Shown: positions 1 through 8,453 of the stretch, one piece after another
Numbering within the stretch: the first letter of the stretch is position 1
How the letters are laid out: every line of letters starts with the position of its first letter
Assembly: GCA_001986395.2 (NCBI GenBank)
Contig: MQVO02000235.1
Location: 1 to 13,720 of the forward strand
Source of the DNA: Irpex lacteus
Taxonomy: Eukaryota > Basidiomycota > Agaricomycetes > Polyporales > Irpicaceae
DNA length: 13,720 nucleotides
Direction: 5' to 3'
The notes under the pieces: generated by a model
What the model was told of the DNA's origin: nothing
The model's input: the letters and a program-made list of their open reading frames with translations, nothing else
The model's database searches: none
Position numbers and translations under genes: made by a program

Positions 1-303
1 TAAAAAATGAGATATAAAGTAAGGAATAGTAAGCTTCTACTACTCAAACATATAAAAAAGTTTGGGGAAAAGTATATTCACAGTAATATAATGTGCAGTT
101 TGACAGTGTAAGTGTAGTAGTTTAGCTCTTATAACTAAAAATAAATTAAATTTGGGTCTCCCTATCTTATAATTTATTTCAGGAGAGAGGGAGTTACATT
201 ATAGAATACACATTCTTTTTGTTTACTTTTTCTTTAAGAGAACTGAAAAAACATAAAAACTACTCTAAGACTATTTAGATTACTAGCGAAACTATAAAAG
301 TTG

Positions 304-360
304 TATAACCCTTGGATTCGGTGGTTATAGAAAGCAATGATCTCGTGATGCGAGAAATTG
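304..360. other. Two adjacent hairpins in non-coding DNA
   Basis: Bases 304-329 form a 7-bp stem (TATAACC with GGTTATA). Bases 335-360 form a second, interrupted stem (CAAT/ATTG outside TCTCG/CGAGA, loop TGATG). The block is unchanged in the second copy at 11289-11345 apart from position, although its flanks differ in A-run length. It could be a piece of a structured RNA such as a group I intron or rRNA, but I recognise no diagnostic core. The rest of 1-480 shows no gene. Confidence 0.4.
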
Positions 361-479
361 ACTAAGAGAAAAAATAATAAAAATGAATAAATTCAATATC
401 TTTTTATTCTTTCATTATACACAATTGATTAGTTTTGTAAGAGTTCAAATAAGTAATAAATTTAATTTGGGGGGAAGGG

Positions 480-506
480 TTAATTCTTTTATTTTAGTTA
501 AAAACC
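480..506. repeat. 27-bp repeat also at 10804-10830
   Basis: This copy lies inside the LAGLIDADG remnant and encodes its FLTKIKEL end on the minus strand. The copy at 10804 has unrelated flanks, so it is probably a leftover of a recombination. The third occurrence, 11462-11488, is simply this copy in the long repeat. Confidence 0.85.
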
Positions 507-650
507 ATTGATCTTTTCTATCCAATAAAACACCAGTATATATATTAGTTTAGTATTAATAGCTAAAGCTAAACTTTCTACATCTGATTTAGAATAACTG
601 TTTGTGTATATTCTAACTCTATTTCTACCTTTATCAAAATTATATTTATT
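483..650 (-). pseudogene. LAGLIDADG homing endonuclease C-terminal remnant (copy 1, frameshifted)
   Basis: Read on the minus strand from 650, the frame gives RVRIYTNSYSK, then DVESLALAI, and after a one-base shift near 547 it gives IYTGVLLDRKDQWFLT. These match the C-terminal end of fungal mitochondrial LAGLIDADG intron endonucleases, which cut intron-less alleles to spread group I introns. No LAGLIDADG motif and no N-terminal half is present, so this is a fragment. The shift is absent in the second copy, so it is probably a sequencing error or recent change. A TAA at 651-653 closes the frame upstream. Confidence 0.7.
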
Positions 651-877
651 TTATATTTATCTTTTCTTTATGATTTTAATTTAGGTATATTCTATTTGTT
701 AGCCGTATCATCTTTAGCAACTTAATTTATAAGGAATACTCTTAGCCGGATGCCGCCAGTACCAAAATAATAGTAAGTTGTGATTTATATTTTTTATATG
801 AAAGTGTAAGCTTTTTACTTCTTTTATGTTGAGGACTCCAATTATTTAATAATAATACATATTATTTACTCTCCTGT

Positions 878-917
878 GACTGTGTAATTTATTTAATTTT
901 ATTTTAAGTAGAGGGTC
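878..917. repeat. 40-bp dispersed repeat, copy R1
   Basis: It begins GACTGTGTAATTTATTTAAT and ends AAGTAGAGGGTC. It is identical over 40 bp to 3893-3932 and over its first 35 bp to 4721-4755. Its counterpart in the duplicated block is 11859-11898. Confidence 0.9.
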
Positions 918-1356
918 CCCCTATTAAATTTTATTTATTATCATAGCAATATATTTCTTATCTTATTACATCTTTATTAATTTAATTCATTTTATTTATT
1001 TTACACTTATAAATAGTAAACAATAATATTCCGTTTATATTAGTTATAAATCAAATTAAAAATAGCAATCAATCCTATACACTAACCATTTTATGGAATT
1101 GTAGTATACCTAGCTATTTTAAAACAAATTATTATAATTTAATATAAACAAAAATTTAATATATAAAAATGGAAAATATATTAAAAAAAGGGAGGGTGTG
1201 ATTTTTAATTAAATCAGCTACAGTACATCAATCTTTAAAATTAAAAAATTTTTACCCAAGGGACACTCTTATTTTACCAAAGAAAATAGTGATAAAAAGA
1301 AGAGTGACTTTATTATTTTTCTTCAATTAACTATATTTTTATTCTTTAACATTACT

Positions 1357-1402
1357 CCCCAAAAAACTAGTTAGAATTATTTCTAATTCCTAGTTTTTTG
1401 GG
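1357..1402. repeat. C4A6CTAG hairpin element 1
   Basis: A perfect 13-bp stem (CCCAAAAAACTAG with CTAGTTTTTTGGG) encloses a second stem TTAGAA/TTCTAA. This is a member of a palindrome family scattered through the window; the copy-2 counterpart is 12334-12379. Confidence 0.9.
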
Positions 1403-1811
1403 TCATTATTATTTATTATAATAGTTAAAATAACTTTATTATCTTTATTTTTCTTTATATTCTCTTTAATCTTTAGCTTTACTCAAAAGGGGCTAGTCGT
1501 AGTTCAAATGATCTAGTTTTAGTTAGTTAAATAAAGAAGATAGTAAAGTTACCTCTTCGATCTTTAGTTTCACTCATTAGACTGATTGCTAAAGTTCAAA
1601 TTATTAATAGTTTGGGAATATAAACAAAAATTAAATATATAAAATGGAAGACTAACCGTCCACCTATTTTTTTTATTATCTAATTTATTTTGTTCCCTCC
1701 CTCCCTAATTCTTTTATTTAAATATAATATAAAATTTTACTATAATTCCTTACAAAAATAATGTAGACTTAGTTGCTCACTTAATCTTATTTACTTTATT
1801 TACTTAACCTT

Positions 1812-1851
1812 CCCCAAAAAACTAATTATTTCTAATTCCTAGTTTTTTGGG
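1812..1851. repeat. C4A6CTAG hairpin element 2
   Basis: The stem pairs CCCAAAAAACTA with TAGTTTTTTGGG around a short loop. It is a shorter member of the palindrome family, as if lacking the TTAGAA arm seen in element 1. The copy-2 counterpart is 12790-12829. Confidence 0.85.
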
Positions 1852-1984
1852 ATTAGCTAATTCAACTAAACTATTTTTTAATAAACTAACTAATGGTACT
1901 ATAATTAAGAAATGTGCAAAGTATAGAACTGTATTTATTTGTTAAAATTCTATAAATGAAAACTCTATAAATAAAATTTTTACG

Positions 1985-2200
1985 TTGCTCCACCTCCTAG
2001 ATAAAGGACAAATTGGAGGTACTGTTTACGGACGTTATGTTTCTTTAGTTTATACTTTATTCATGGAAAAACAAAATAATATTGTAACAGCCAATAAGAG
2101 ATTATATCCTTTTACAGAAGTGAATCCGTTTATGAGTTGGAGTGAGAAATTGTCAATGGTTTTATACGGTGATTCACCTGAAGCTAAGATCTTAAGGTAA
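1985..2200 (+). pseudogene. Remnant frame related to the N-terminal domain of the 551-residue ORF
   Basis: The frame is open from 1946 but has no ATG; 1985 is a TTG codon, so a real start is doubtful. It encodes about 71 residues ending in ILR and TAA. Its last 46 residues align without a gap to residues 145-190 of the ORF at 6425-8080, with 16 identities by my count (for example FM, NP, W, GDS versus GES, LR). This indicates a shared family, so the piece looks like the broken end of a second member. I do not know the function. In copy 2 an A6 run (A5 here) shifts the frame. Confidence 0.6.
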
Positions 2201-2723
2201 AATATAATTTACCATTTATATATACCTATAGTTAATTCTCTAATAATAATTTAATATAAAGATTAATAAATGCTAGTTAAAGTTTAATAGAGTTATATTT
2301 GGAATAGTAATAAATGAGTTATTAAATAAATTAGTATATCAGTGCAAAGTAAATAAAAAGTGAAAGAGAGAGTATAATTCTTTAGTCTTGCACAGAAAAA
2401 GAAAAAGAGTAAAGTAAAAAAAAAATCCTAGCATAAGCTTATATAAAAATAACTATCTGTTTTTTAGTTGGAAATGGATTAGAGTTGTCATAAAGTTATA
2501 GGGCATATGTACTAAGTAGTGCAGTGGTAAGGGAAAGTGGTGTATAGATTAATTAATAAAATTAAGTAGTGATATAAATTAAAATTATTTATTTTAACAG
2601 ATTAAAATTTTACTATATTTATTTTCTTTAGTAAAGATTATTTACAAGGATAGGAGGATAATCAAGAGAGTCAGTAATTAATTATCTAAGTTATACAGTT
2701 TTACTTCTATGAACCTATACCCT
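2201..2723. other. Non-coding AT-rich stretch
   Basis: I see no coding region or RNA gene. The stretch has purine-rich runs (2375-2430) and the part where the two long repeat copies differ most (2520-2570). The matching stretch in copy 2 is 13180-13711. Confidence 0.5.
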
Positions 2724-2781
2724 CCCCAAAAACATCCCCAAAAACTAGGTATTATAAATAATTCTAACTAGTTTTTTGGGG
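2724..2781. repeat. C4A6CTAG hairpin element 3, long form
   Basis: CCCCAAAAACAT precedes a second CCCCAAAAACTAG, which pairs with CTAGTTTTTTGGGG at 2768-2781. The element and its right flank (GATTATTTCTAC) recur at 8712-8782 in the same orientation, about 70 bp nearly identical. The window ends (13720) inside the copy-2 version of this element. Confidence 0.9.
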
Positions 2782-2832
2782 ATTATTTCTACTCTTAAGG
2801 TAAAATATAATTAGAGCTGCAACCCTAGAATA

Positions 2833-3537
<705 letters not shown>

Positions 3538-3552
3538 ATTTTATTTTAAGTA
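3538..3552. repeat. Dispersed repeat, 15-bp partial copy R6
   Basis: ATTTTATTTTAAGTA, the core of the 40-bp repeat, lies between the end of the nad4 fragment and the left end of the next LAGLIDADG fragment. Being AT-rich and short, it carries weight mainly because of its position at a gene-fragment junction. Confidence 0.6.
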
Positions 3553-3863
3553 CCTCCCTATTCTTTTTATTAATAATTACCTTCATTTGTTCGATCCACC
3601 GCATGTAGCTGTGAAGCTTCAGTCCTGTCAGAGGGTGAAGCCCGGAGAATAGAAGAAAGTAACCACTGTTGTCAGATCCCGTAGTGAGTCATAACAAAGT
3701 ATTATAACCATCTGATGTGTGAATCTTTACACGAGTGTTAAATAGTAGCCGCAGTGCTTTCAAACAGTACTAGATGTGGACGTTGCTTCAGACTAAAACA
3801 GAAATCACCGTTGGACTTAATATGGAAGGATCCTTCAGCAATAGTAAATCCTACTACCATCCA
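3553..3863 (-). pseudogene. LAGLIDADG homing endonuclease domain, frameshifted
   Basis: From 3863 the minus strand reads VVGFTIAEGSFHIKSNGDF, then CFSLKQRPHLVLFE. A shift near 3765 leads to KALRLLFNTRVKI, SDGYNTL and FSGLHPLTGLKLHSYMRWI, ending in a lysine-rich tail. The VGFTIAEGSF motif is the second LAGLIDADG motif of fungal intron endonucleases, and SGLHPLTGLK is a typical later segment. Reading through needs TGA as Trp once. The right end sits at a half hairpin element (from 3861) and the left end at the dispersed repeat. It is GC-richer than its surroundings, like the piece at 2833-3194. It is not directly continuous with that fragment, since its order on the strand is reversed. Confidence 0.8.
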
Positions 3864-3884
3864 AAAAACTAGTTAGAATTATTT
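3861..3884. repeat. Half of a C4A6CTAG hairpin element
   Basis: CCAAAAAACTAGTTAGAATTATTT matches the left arm and loop of element 1, but no right arm follows. Instead the 40-bp repeat R2 begins at 3893. It marks the break of the LAGLIDADG fragment. Confidence 0.7.
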
Positions 3885-3892
3885 AGGGTACA

Positions 3893-3932
3893 GACTGTGT
3901 AATTTATTTAATTTTATTTTAAGTAGAGGGTC
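3893..3932. repeat. 40-bp dispersed repeat, copy R2
   Basis: Identical over 40 bp to 878-917, then diverging (TATTTAAC here, CCCCTATT there). Both flanks differ, so only this unit was copied or recombined. Confidence 0.9.
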
Positions 3933-4510
3933 TATTTAACAATATAATTCTAACTAATACCCTTTGTGGAATATGGATAGACTAAGTAAATAGCTATCTT
4001 ATTATTTATTCTAATTCTCTTTAACCTAAAGGATAATAAATACTCTATTTATTTAACTGAGTGTCCTCCCTCCAATTAACTTGGGTTCCAAAGAGTTAAG
4101 ATTAGTACTAGAGGGATTCCCCTTGTGTCCTCCTCCAATTAACTTACAAATAATAACTAAAGAATCAGAGTCCCAAAAACACTAGGAATTAGAATTCATT
4201 CTAATTAGTTTTTTGGGGGATTGTTAGAATAAGAATAAATTTAATTAAACAATTAAAATAAATTAATGTTTGTTCTCTCAAAGATGAGTAAAGTTAAAGA
4301 ATTTAAAGGAGCTAGCGATTAATAATAAATAATCTTAGAATAATATTTTTATAATTATTTAACTCTTTTCCCTACTCTATTTATTTAACTCTTCAAAAGA
4401 ATAATAGTTTATTGTAATCACTCTCCACTCCACTTTAGTGGCTAGTGGCTTAATAAATTATTTAATTATTTTGGTAGGGGTTATTAAAATTTAATTAAAT
4501 TTTAATTAGG
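3933..4510. other. Non-coding stretch with short repeats
   Basis: I see no gene. A 21-22 bp near-repeat (GTGTCCTCC(CT)CCAATTAACTT) occurs at 4061-4082 and 4125-4145. A second pair, TACTCTATTTATTTAACT, occurs near 4041 and 4374. Hairpin element 5 lies at 4172-4219. Confidence 0.6.
4172..4219. repeat. C4A6CTAG hairpin element 5
   Basis: The outer arms CCCAAAAA and TTTTTTGGGGG flank an inner stem AATTAGAA/TTCTAATT. The inner stem is better conserved than the outer one, which has an extra CA. Confidence 0.8.
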
Positions 4511-4690
4511 GCACCTATAATAACATTAAGACAAACTGATCTGATAGTTATAGTAGCTTAGAGTTCTTTATCTCATATGGCTGTATGTATATTAAGTATA
4601 TTCTCTTATAGTATCACAGGTTTAACTGGTAGTTTAGTATTATCAGTAGCTCATGGTTTTGTATCATCAGGTCTACTTATTAAAGTAGGA
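4511..4690 (+). pseudogene. nad4: nad4 fragment, middle region
   Basis: The frame reads ITLRQTDLIVIVA, then a TAG (4559-4561), then SSLSHMAVCILSIFS, GLTGSLVLSVAHGFVSSGLL. This matches the conserved LRQTDLK...AYSS.AHM and HG..SSGL region of NADH dehydrogenase subunit 4. The TAG stands exactly where the family has tyrosine. The frame then runs into low-complexity sequence at 4681. It lies on the same strand as, and downstream of, the N-terminal nad4 fragment, but more than 970 bp of unrelated sequence separates them. Confidence 0.8.
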
Positions 4691-4720
4691 GAAAGGGGAA
4701 TAAGATTAAAAAGAAAGAAA

Positions 4721-4784
4721 GACTGTGTAATTTATTTAATTTTATTTTAAGTAGATTAAAAAAGTATTGATTGTCTTTATTTGC
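4721..4784. repeat. Dispersed repeat, copy R3 with extended right part
   Basis: The first 35 bp equal the start of R1 and R2. The right part from 4755 (ATTAAAAAAGTATTGATTG onward, 30 bp) recurs exactly at 5438-5467 and partly at 3195-3230. The unit therefore looks composite, with two halves that recombine separately. Confidence 0.85.
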
Positions 4785-5059
4785 ATCAACAAAATCTCAG
4801 TCTCAGTAAAGTATTTCTAGTGCATGTGTTAGAAGTGTTGTTGGTAGTACTCAGCAGTGAACTGGTATGTATAGAAAAGTATAATAAAGATTTAGAAAGT
4901 GGAGTAATAAGTAATGAATGTAAATTTTTAGAGTACCGTAGTGAAAACAATCTATATCTCTCTAATGAGGAATTAATATTATTGGGTTTAGAATTAGTTA
5001 TTCTTCTATCAAATAACAGTAATTTAATAGAAGTTAAGGTAATAAAAAGGATAAATTAA
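4760..5059 (+). pseudogene. Unrecognised frame of about 99 codons
   Basis: The frame is open from 4760 (after a TAA) to TAA at 5057-5059, without an ATG; a TTG at 4781 gives 92 residues. It has a hydrophobic stretch (KVFLVHVLEVLLVVLSSEL), then a charged Asn- and Glu-rich part and a leucine-rich end (NEELILLGLELVILL). I recognise no family. Its beginning is inside the dispersed repeat, so the frame probably joined unrelated sequence there, and it ends shortly before a half hairpin element at 5080. It may be a broken gene fragment rather than an active gene. Confidence 0.35.
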
Positions 5060-5079
5060 AAAAGTACTTCCAACAAAGA

Positions 5080-5096
5080 GCCTAGTTTTTTTGGAT
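5080..5096. repeat. Half of a C4A6CTAG hairpin element
   Basis: GCCTAGTTTTTTTGGAT is the right arm of the family without a matching left arm. It separates the two unrecognised frames at 4760-5059 and 5099-5437. Confidence 0.6.
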
Positions 5097-5098
5097 AG

Positions 5099-5437
5099 AT
5101 TTATAAACCATTCTATACTTTTATCTGTTATCTAGAAATTATACAAAGAGTTATTGAAAATGAAAAACAAGATTTTACTGTTATACATAGACATAATAAT
5201 ATATCTGATGCATACGTAGAAAGAATTATAAATACATTCCAACATCTTACATGAAAATGGGCGTTGTGTTCTAGTATTATATAATATATCTATAAACTCG
5301 AAGAATATAAAAATATAGCTAAAATAATACATAATACTATTCTTGATAGAGAATACCCTGCCGATTATATAGATAAAAGTACAAATATATTATATTCGGA
5401 TTGATGCAAATGGTACTCGTCTTGACACTCCCCCTAA
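5099..5437 (+). pseudogene. Unrecognised frame seen only with TGA as Trp; one internal TAA
   Basis: Under translation table 4 one frame runs 112 codons to TAA 5435-5437, interrupted by a single TAA at 5282-5284. It contains readable protein sequence on both sides of the stop (DFTVIHRHNNISDAYVERII before; EYKNIAKIIHNTILDREYPA after) and three TGA codons read as Trp. Because the frame is the same on both sides, the TAA looks like a point disruption of a decayed gene. I cannot name the family. It ends where the dispersed repeat R5 begins (5438). Confidence 0.45.
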
Positions 5438-5467
5438 ATTAAAAAAGTATTGATTGTCTTTATTTGC
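5438..5467. repeat. Dispersed repeat, partial copy R5
   Basis: 30 bp identical to 4755-4784 (ATTAAAAAAGTATTGATTG onward). It lies between two unrelated frames, again at a junction. Confidence 0.85.
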
Positions 5468-5637
5468 TTTTATCGGAGATTCCTCATTCTAGTAAACTTT
5501 ATTACTATACAAATATATCGTATTATTCCCTTCATATCTTAAGGTTCCAATCCCCTTTAGCTTTACAAGTATTTGATGAGACTATATTTAAGATTAGAAG
5601 ACTGATTATCCTCCAACCACGACCTCTTAGATTCTAA
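5467..5637 (+). pseudogene. Unrecognised frame of 56 codons
   Basis: The frame begins in the repeat R5 and reads HSSKLYYYTNISYYSLHILR, then FQSPLALQVFDETIFKIRRL and QPRPLRF before TAA at 5635. It has no ATG at its start. Protein-like composition and position between a repeat and other broken pieces suggest another gene fragment. I do not recognise it. Confidence 0.3.
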
Positions 5638-5684
5638 GTGGATTGTCTTAATACTCAGATAATCCAAAAAACTGTTCAATTCTT

Positions 5685-5801
5685 ATGCATACTGGTGACG
5701 AACTAAAGAGATTTATTGCCATCAAAATTGAAAAGTGTGATCATTATAGTTATAAAATTACTGAGCTAACTGTAAAATCTCATAGATCCCAAAAAAACTA
5801 A
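5685..5801 (+). pseudogene. Unrecognised 38-codon frame cut by a hairpin element
   Basis: From ATG 5685 the frame reads MHTGDELKRFIAIKIEKC, then DHYSYKITELTVKSHRS, and ends with TAA inside hairpin element 7. The last four codons belong to the hairpin, so the natural reading appears to stop where the element was inserted or recombined. The family is unknown. Confidence 0.3.
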
Positions 5802-5855
5802 TTATTTCTGTCCACAATCCAATCCACTTTGTGGGCTGGGTCCTAGTTTTTTTTA
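5788..5855. repeat. C4A6CTAG hairpin element 7 with an inserted stem
   Basis: The left arm CCCAAAAAAACTAATTATTT and right arm CCTAGTTTTTTTT match element 2, but the loop carries an extra GC-rich piece, 5810-5840, that forms its own stem (CCACAA with TTGTGG). The terminal GGG is missing. Confidence 0.75.
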
Positions 5856-6415
5856 GTTTAAGTAAAAAATCTATCCTTCGACAGTACAAACTGTGGATGG
5901 AGATATAAACCTAAAAGAGAGTTAAGATGTCTAAAACTGAGATAAAAATAATCGTTGCCTCTTCTTCTTATTTTATTTCTTTTATTTTTTTTTTTTATTA
6001 AAAAAGATAAAGGGCAAAAAGACAAAAAGAGGTAATTATTTATATTATTACTATTTAGTAAAGGTTATAGAATACATTAAGAAGTAAAAACAAGTTAACT
6101 TGGGGTAAAATTTTATAAAAAAGAAATTTAATTAAATTAAGGGTATATATTAAGCAAGTCTCCCTACTTTTATTTTAAAGAAAAAAGGGAGAGAAGAAGA
6201 GTAAAGTTTATTATATAATATTTAACACTTATGTCTGGAACAAAAATTAATTTAATTTAAATTAGAAATTAGTACCACTTTGTATCTAAAATTTTTAGAT
6301 TTAAATCAGGACAATATAAAAATAGTTAATTATATATTTTTATTATATTAGACACAAAATTATTCCTATAGACAAATTCTAACTCCCATTACACTAACTC
6401 GCATTTGGGGTTATA
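5856..6415. other. Non-coding AT-rich stretch downstream of the long ORF
   Basis: No gene is visible. A possible stem TCTCCCT/AGGGAGA spans about 6161-6195 around AT-rich sequence. It might form the 3' end of the transcript of the long minus-strand ORF, but nothing shows processing there. Confidence 0.45.
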
Positions 6416-6424
6416 TTAAAAATC

Positions 6425-8080
6425 TCATTTATCATTATCCTCATTTGATGATTTACTCTCATTAATATTACTTTCAGGAGTATCATCTTGAGTTTTATCA
6501 GCCCACACATCATCTAATATTTTAGAGATAGAATCATCTCTTTTAATAGATTCTAAATCAACTGGGCTGGCAAACTCATCATGATAATTATAAATAGATT
6601 TATTAAACTCTTTTGGAGTCTTATCTACATTAGAATTATGATCATGATCGTAAGAACTTCCTTCACTTGACCAATAATTTTCATCATTAGGTTCATTATA
6701 TCTTCTTACATCACGTTCTAAATCTTTATCTTCCATATATGCATCATTTATTCTATAGATATTAGGCTTAAATTTTGAATCTTTATCATGCTCATTCTTA
6801 TATTCATGGGGAATATTTGAATTATCATGAGTATCAGTATCAAAAATAGTTGTAGGTGCTTGCTCTCTTAGAGCTCTCTTATTACTAATCATTTTATGGA
6901 ATGCATCAAGTATTGGATGTCTACGCTGAGGTTCTTCTTCTTCATCATCTAAACTCACTGTAGCTCTATCTGCTTTAGTTTGTTTAGATGATTTATTTGT
7001 ATCCTCTTGTTTATCTTTACCTTTATCATTTTTACCTTTATCATCTTCTGTTTGATGATCATTCACCTCAGATTTATGAGATTGAGGTTGATGATCACTA
7101 ACATCAGATTTAGGAGATTGAGGTTGATTGTTAGAAGATTTATTAGATGATCCTTCAGCTGGATTTACATCATTTTTGGGACCTGGACCTTTACCTTTTT
7201 CATACTCATGTTCACTCCATGCTTTCTGATCATCAGCAGGAATATTTGCAGGGTCAATAGGAGTAGATTTTATTGGGTTTTTAGCTTCATTAAATGCATT
7301 TTCCATACTAAAGTTTTTAAGTGTATCTTTAACAGAAGGTGCATGTAATGGTGAGTTGTGTCCAGTACCAGCTACAGATTGTTTTAAATAACTTGTTTTC
7401 TCAAATGCTGCTGAGGGATCGAAGGGTCCGCTCGGTTTTGCAGGAGTGTGTACACCTGTACCATGTACAAATACATCGTGAGCTTCTTGAACCTCTCTTA
7501 ACCTAGTCTCTCTCAACAATCTTTCACTGTTACTTTCACCAAATACAGCTAATCTTAATCTATTAAACCAGTTATCATGAGGATTATCCATTGTATATGG
7601 AAATTGTGCACGATTTACTGTATTTGGATTAGTTTGATCATGCATAAAATTATTGAACGCATCTGATGTATTTGCTCCAGATACCCAATGGAACGGATTG
7701 AACCAATTCAATGCTGTTCTGTAGTTACCTGTCACCATTGTAAGACCATCATATAACCAATATATGGGGTTTCTGTGTGTTCTTGCATCATTTATTTGTA
7801 TATCAGGTTGATCACCAGGTGCACCTAATCCATTCTGTGGAACATTATTATTTACATTAGGAGTTCTATTCCATGGAAATAAATTTGTTATGATTGATGG
7901 ATCTTTGTATACTGAAAATGCTGTGAATATTACTCCAAATGAGACAATTCCACCAACTACCCACCATACCCATGTAGGTACCCAACTATCTGTATGTGTC
8001 TTCCCTGTAAGTGACTCATATATTGTTGTGGGTATTTTACTGAAATTGGATTCTATCTTGGGTACGGTGTATCTGTCCAT
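6425..8080 (-). CDS. Unrecognised 551-residue protein, one membrane segment and a long charged tail
   Basis: This is the only long intact ORF. Residue numbers are from ATG 8080. Residues about 33-58 (WVPTWVWWVVGGIVSFGVIF and on) form a likely membrane helix. Residues 95-190 make a Trp- and Asn-rich domain (NPIYWLYDG, NWFNPFHW, NWFNRLRLAVFGES). From about 215 to the end the protein is rich in Asn, Asp, Ser, Lys and Glu and probably disordered, with a 12-residue tandem repeat near 319-342 (36-bp DNA repeat at 7054-7125). All 12 Trp codons are TGG. It ends in TGA; under table 4 that would be Trp and three residues (WDF) would be added before TAA 6416-6418. The frame continues open upstream to 8248. 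It recalls conserved hypothetical proteins of basidiomycete mitochondria, from memory only. The remnant at 1985-2200 is related. Function unknown. Confidence 0.85.
   Translation of the reverse strand: MDRYTVPKIESNFSKIPTTIYESLTGKTHTDSWVPTWVWWVVGGIVSFGVIFTAFSVYKDPSIITNLFPWNRTPNVNNNVPQNGLGAPGDQPDIQINDARTHRNPIYWLYDGLTMVTGNYRTALNWFNPFHWVSGANTSDAFNNFMHDQTNPNTVNRAQFPYTMDNPHDNWFNRLRLAVFGESNSERLLRETRLREVQEAHDVFVHGTGVHTPAKPSGPFDPSAAFEKTSYLKQSVAGTGHNSPLHAPSVKDTLKNFSMENAFNEAKNPIKSTPIDPANIPADDQKAWSEHEYEKGKGPGPKNDVNPAEGSSNKSSNNQPQSPKSDVSDHQPQSHKSEVNDHQTEDDKGKNDKGKDKQEDTNKSSKQTKADRATVSLDDEEEEPQRRHPILDAFHKMISNKRALREQAPTTIFDTDTHDNSNIPHEYKNEHDKDSKFKPNIYRINDAYMEDKDLERDVRRYNEPNDENYWSSEGSSYDHDHNSNVDKTPKEFNKSIYNYHDEFASPVDLESIKRDDSISKILDDVWADKTQDDTPESNINESKSSNEDNDK
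7054..7125 (-). repeat. 36-bp tandem repeat inside the long ORF
   Basis: Two imperfect 36-bp units, 7054-7089 and 7090-7125, encode a 12-residue repeat (QPQSPKSDVSDH / QPQSHKSEVNDH). A further run of 15-bp units follows in the sense direction (DKGKNDKGKDK). Such repeats are prone to length change. Confidence 0.85.
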
Positions 8081-8248
8081 ACTTCCTGAGGAGAATATAT
8101 TTGGATTTACAGGTCTGGTGTCGTATGAGTTTGAGCCCCATCTCCATATTTTCCAATCTGGATCTGGTGGTGGTCTTGGTACTAGCCACTCATCAAATAG
8201 TCTGTAAATCCATCCAAATAATCTCTTTGTACCATAGTATAAAATATA
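8081..8248 (-). other. In-frame N-terminal extension of the long ORF, no ATG
   Basis: Upstream of ATG 8080 the same frame is open for 56 codons to a TAA at 8249-8251. It reads TKRLFGWIYRLFDEWLVPRP, then PPDPDWKIWRWGSNSYD and RPVNPNIFSSGS, which is far more protein-like than random AT-rich DNA. Five more Trp codons are all TGG. No ATG is in frame, but an ATG at 8235 lies one frame off, just before TKRLFGW. Either a one-base error hides the true start there, or a non-ATG codon is used. Confidence 0.7.
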
Positions 8249-8453
8249 TTATATTTATTTTTTATAGTTACTTTACTAACTAAATAGTAAGTTTAGAGGT
8301 TTAGTGTATAGCTAATTTGATAATAACAATCCACCATCTTCATCTTAATAATAAGGAAGGTGTTTCTCCTTATTTTATACCTTTTTATTTATTTAATAAT
8401 AAAAAGGGGAAAAAATGATAAATGGTATTAGTTATTGTAGTATTATTTTTATA
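8249..8453. other. Spacer between the long ORF and the tRNAs, with a hairpin
   Basis: AT-rich spacer, probably the 5' leader of the minus-strand ORF if it is cotranscribed with the tRNAs. Bases 8350-8374 form an 8-bp perfect stem (AATAAGGA/TCCTTATT). I could not identify a promoter. Confidence 0.5.

Larger units (their letters stand above)
651..1945. other. Non-coding AT-rich stretch
   Basis: No convincing gene is visible on either strand. The stretch holds the 40-bp dispersed repeat (878-917), two C4A6 hairpins (1357-1402 and 1812-1851), a CACTCTT/AAGAGTG dyad near 1263-1306 and CCCTCCCTCCC at about 1693-1704. A slightly GC-richer island at 720-765 has short protein-like frames on the minus strand that I could not assign. 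The matching stretch in the second copy is 11634-12922. Confidence 0.6.
1..2732. repeat. Long direct repeat, copy 1
   Basis: This block is the same sequence, in the same orientation, as 10986-13720. About two dozen differences are visible, nearly all gains or losses of one base in short runs (for example C5 versus C4 near 915, A5 versus A6 at 2065). Differences cluster more densely at 2520-2570. The copy offset is 10985 at the left edge and 10988 at the right edge. The pattern fits a circular or tandem molecule of about 10,985 bp read past its own start. A true duplication or terminal repeat of a linear molecule cannot be excluded from sequence alone. Confidence 0.95.

Noticed and set aside
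720..765. Possible group II intron domain V or rRNA piece in a GC-richer spot
   Set aside because: The short GC motif does not fold into a domain V hairpin and I found no recognisable rRNA core around it.
5132..5332. Minus-strand frame of 66 codons, rich in Tyr, Phe and Ile
   Set aside because: It is opposite the table-4 frame at 5099-5437 and has the composition expected of antisense AT-rich DNA.
7890..8283. Plus-strand open frames of 105 and 60 codons opposite the start of the long ORF
   Set aside because: They are antisense to the convincing minus-strand frame and its extension and show no family features of their own.
8249..8453. Mitochondrial promoter upstream of the long ORF
   Set aside because: I looked for a yeast-type ATATAAGTA motif on the minus strand and saw none; promoter motifs of this lineage are unknown to me.
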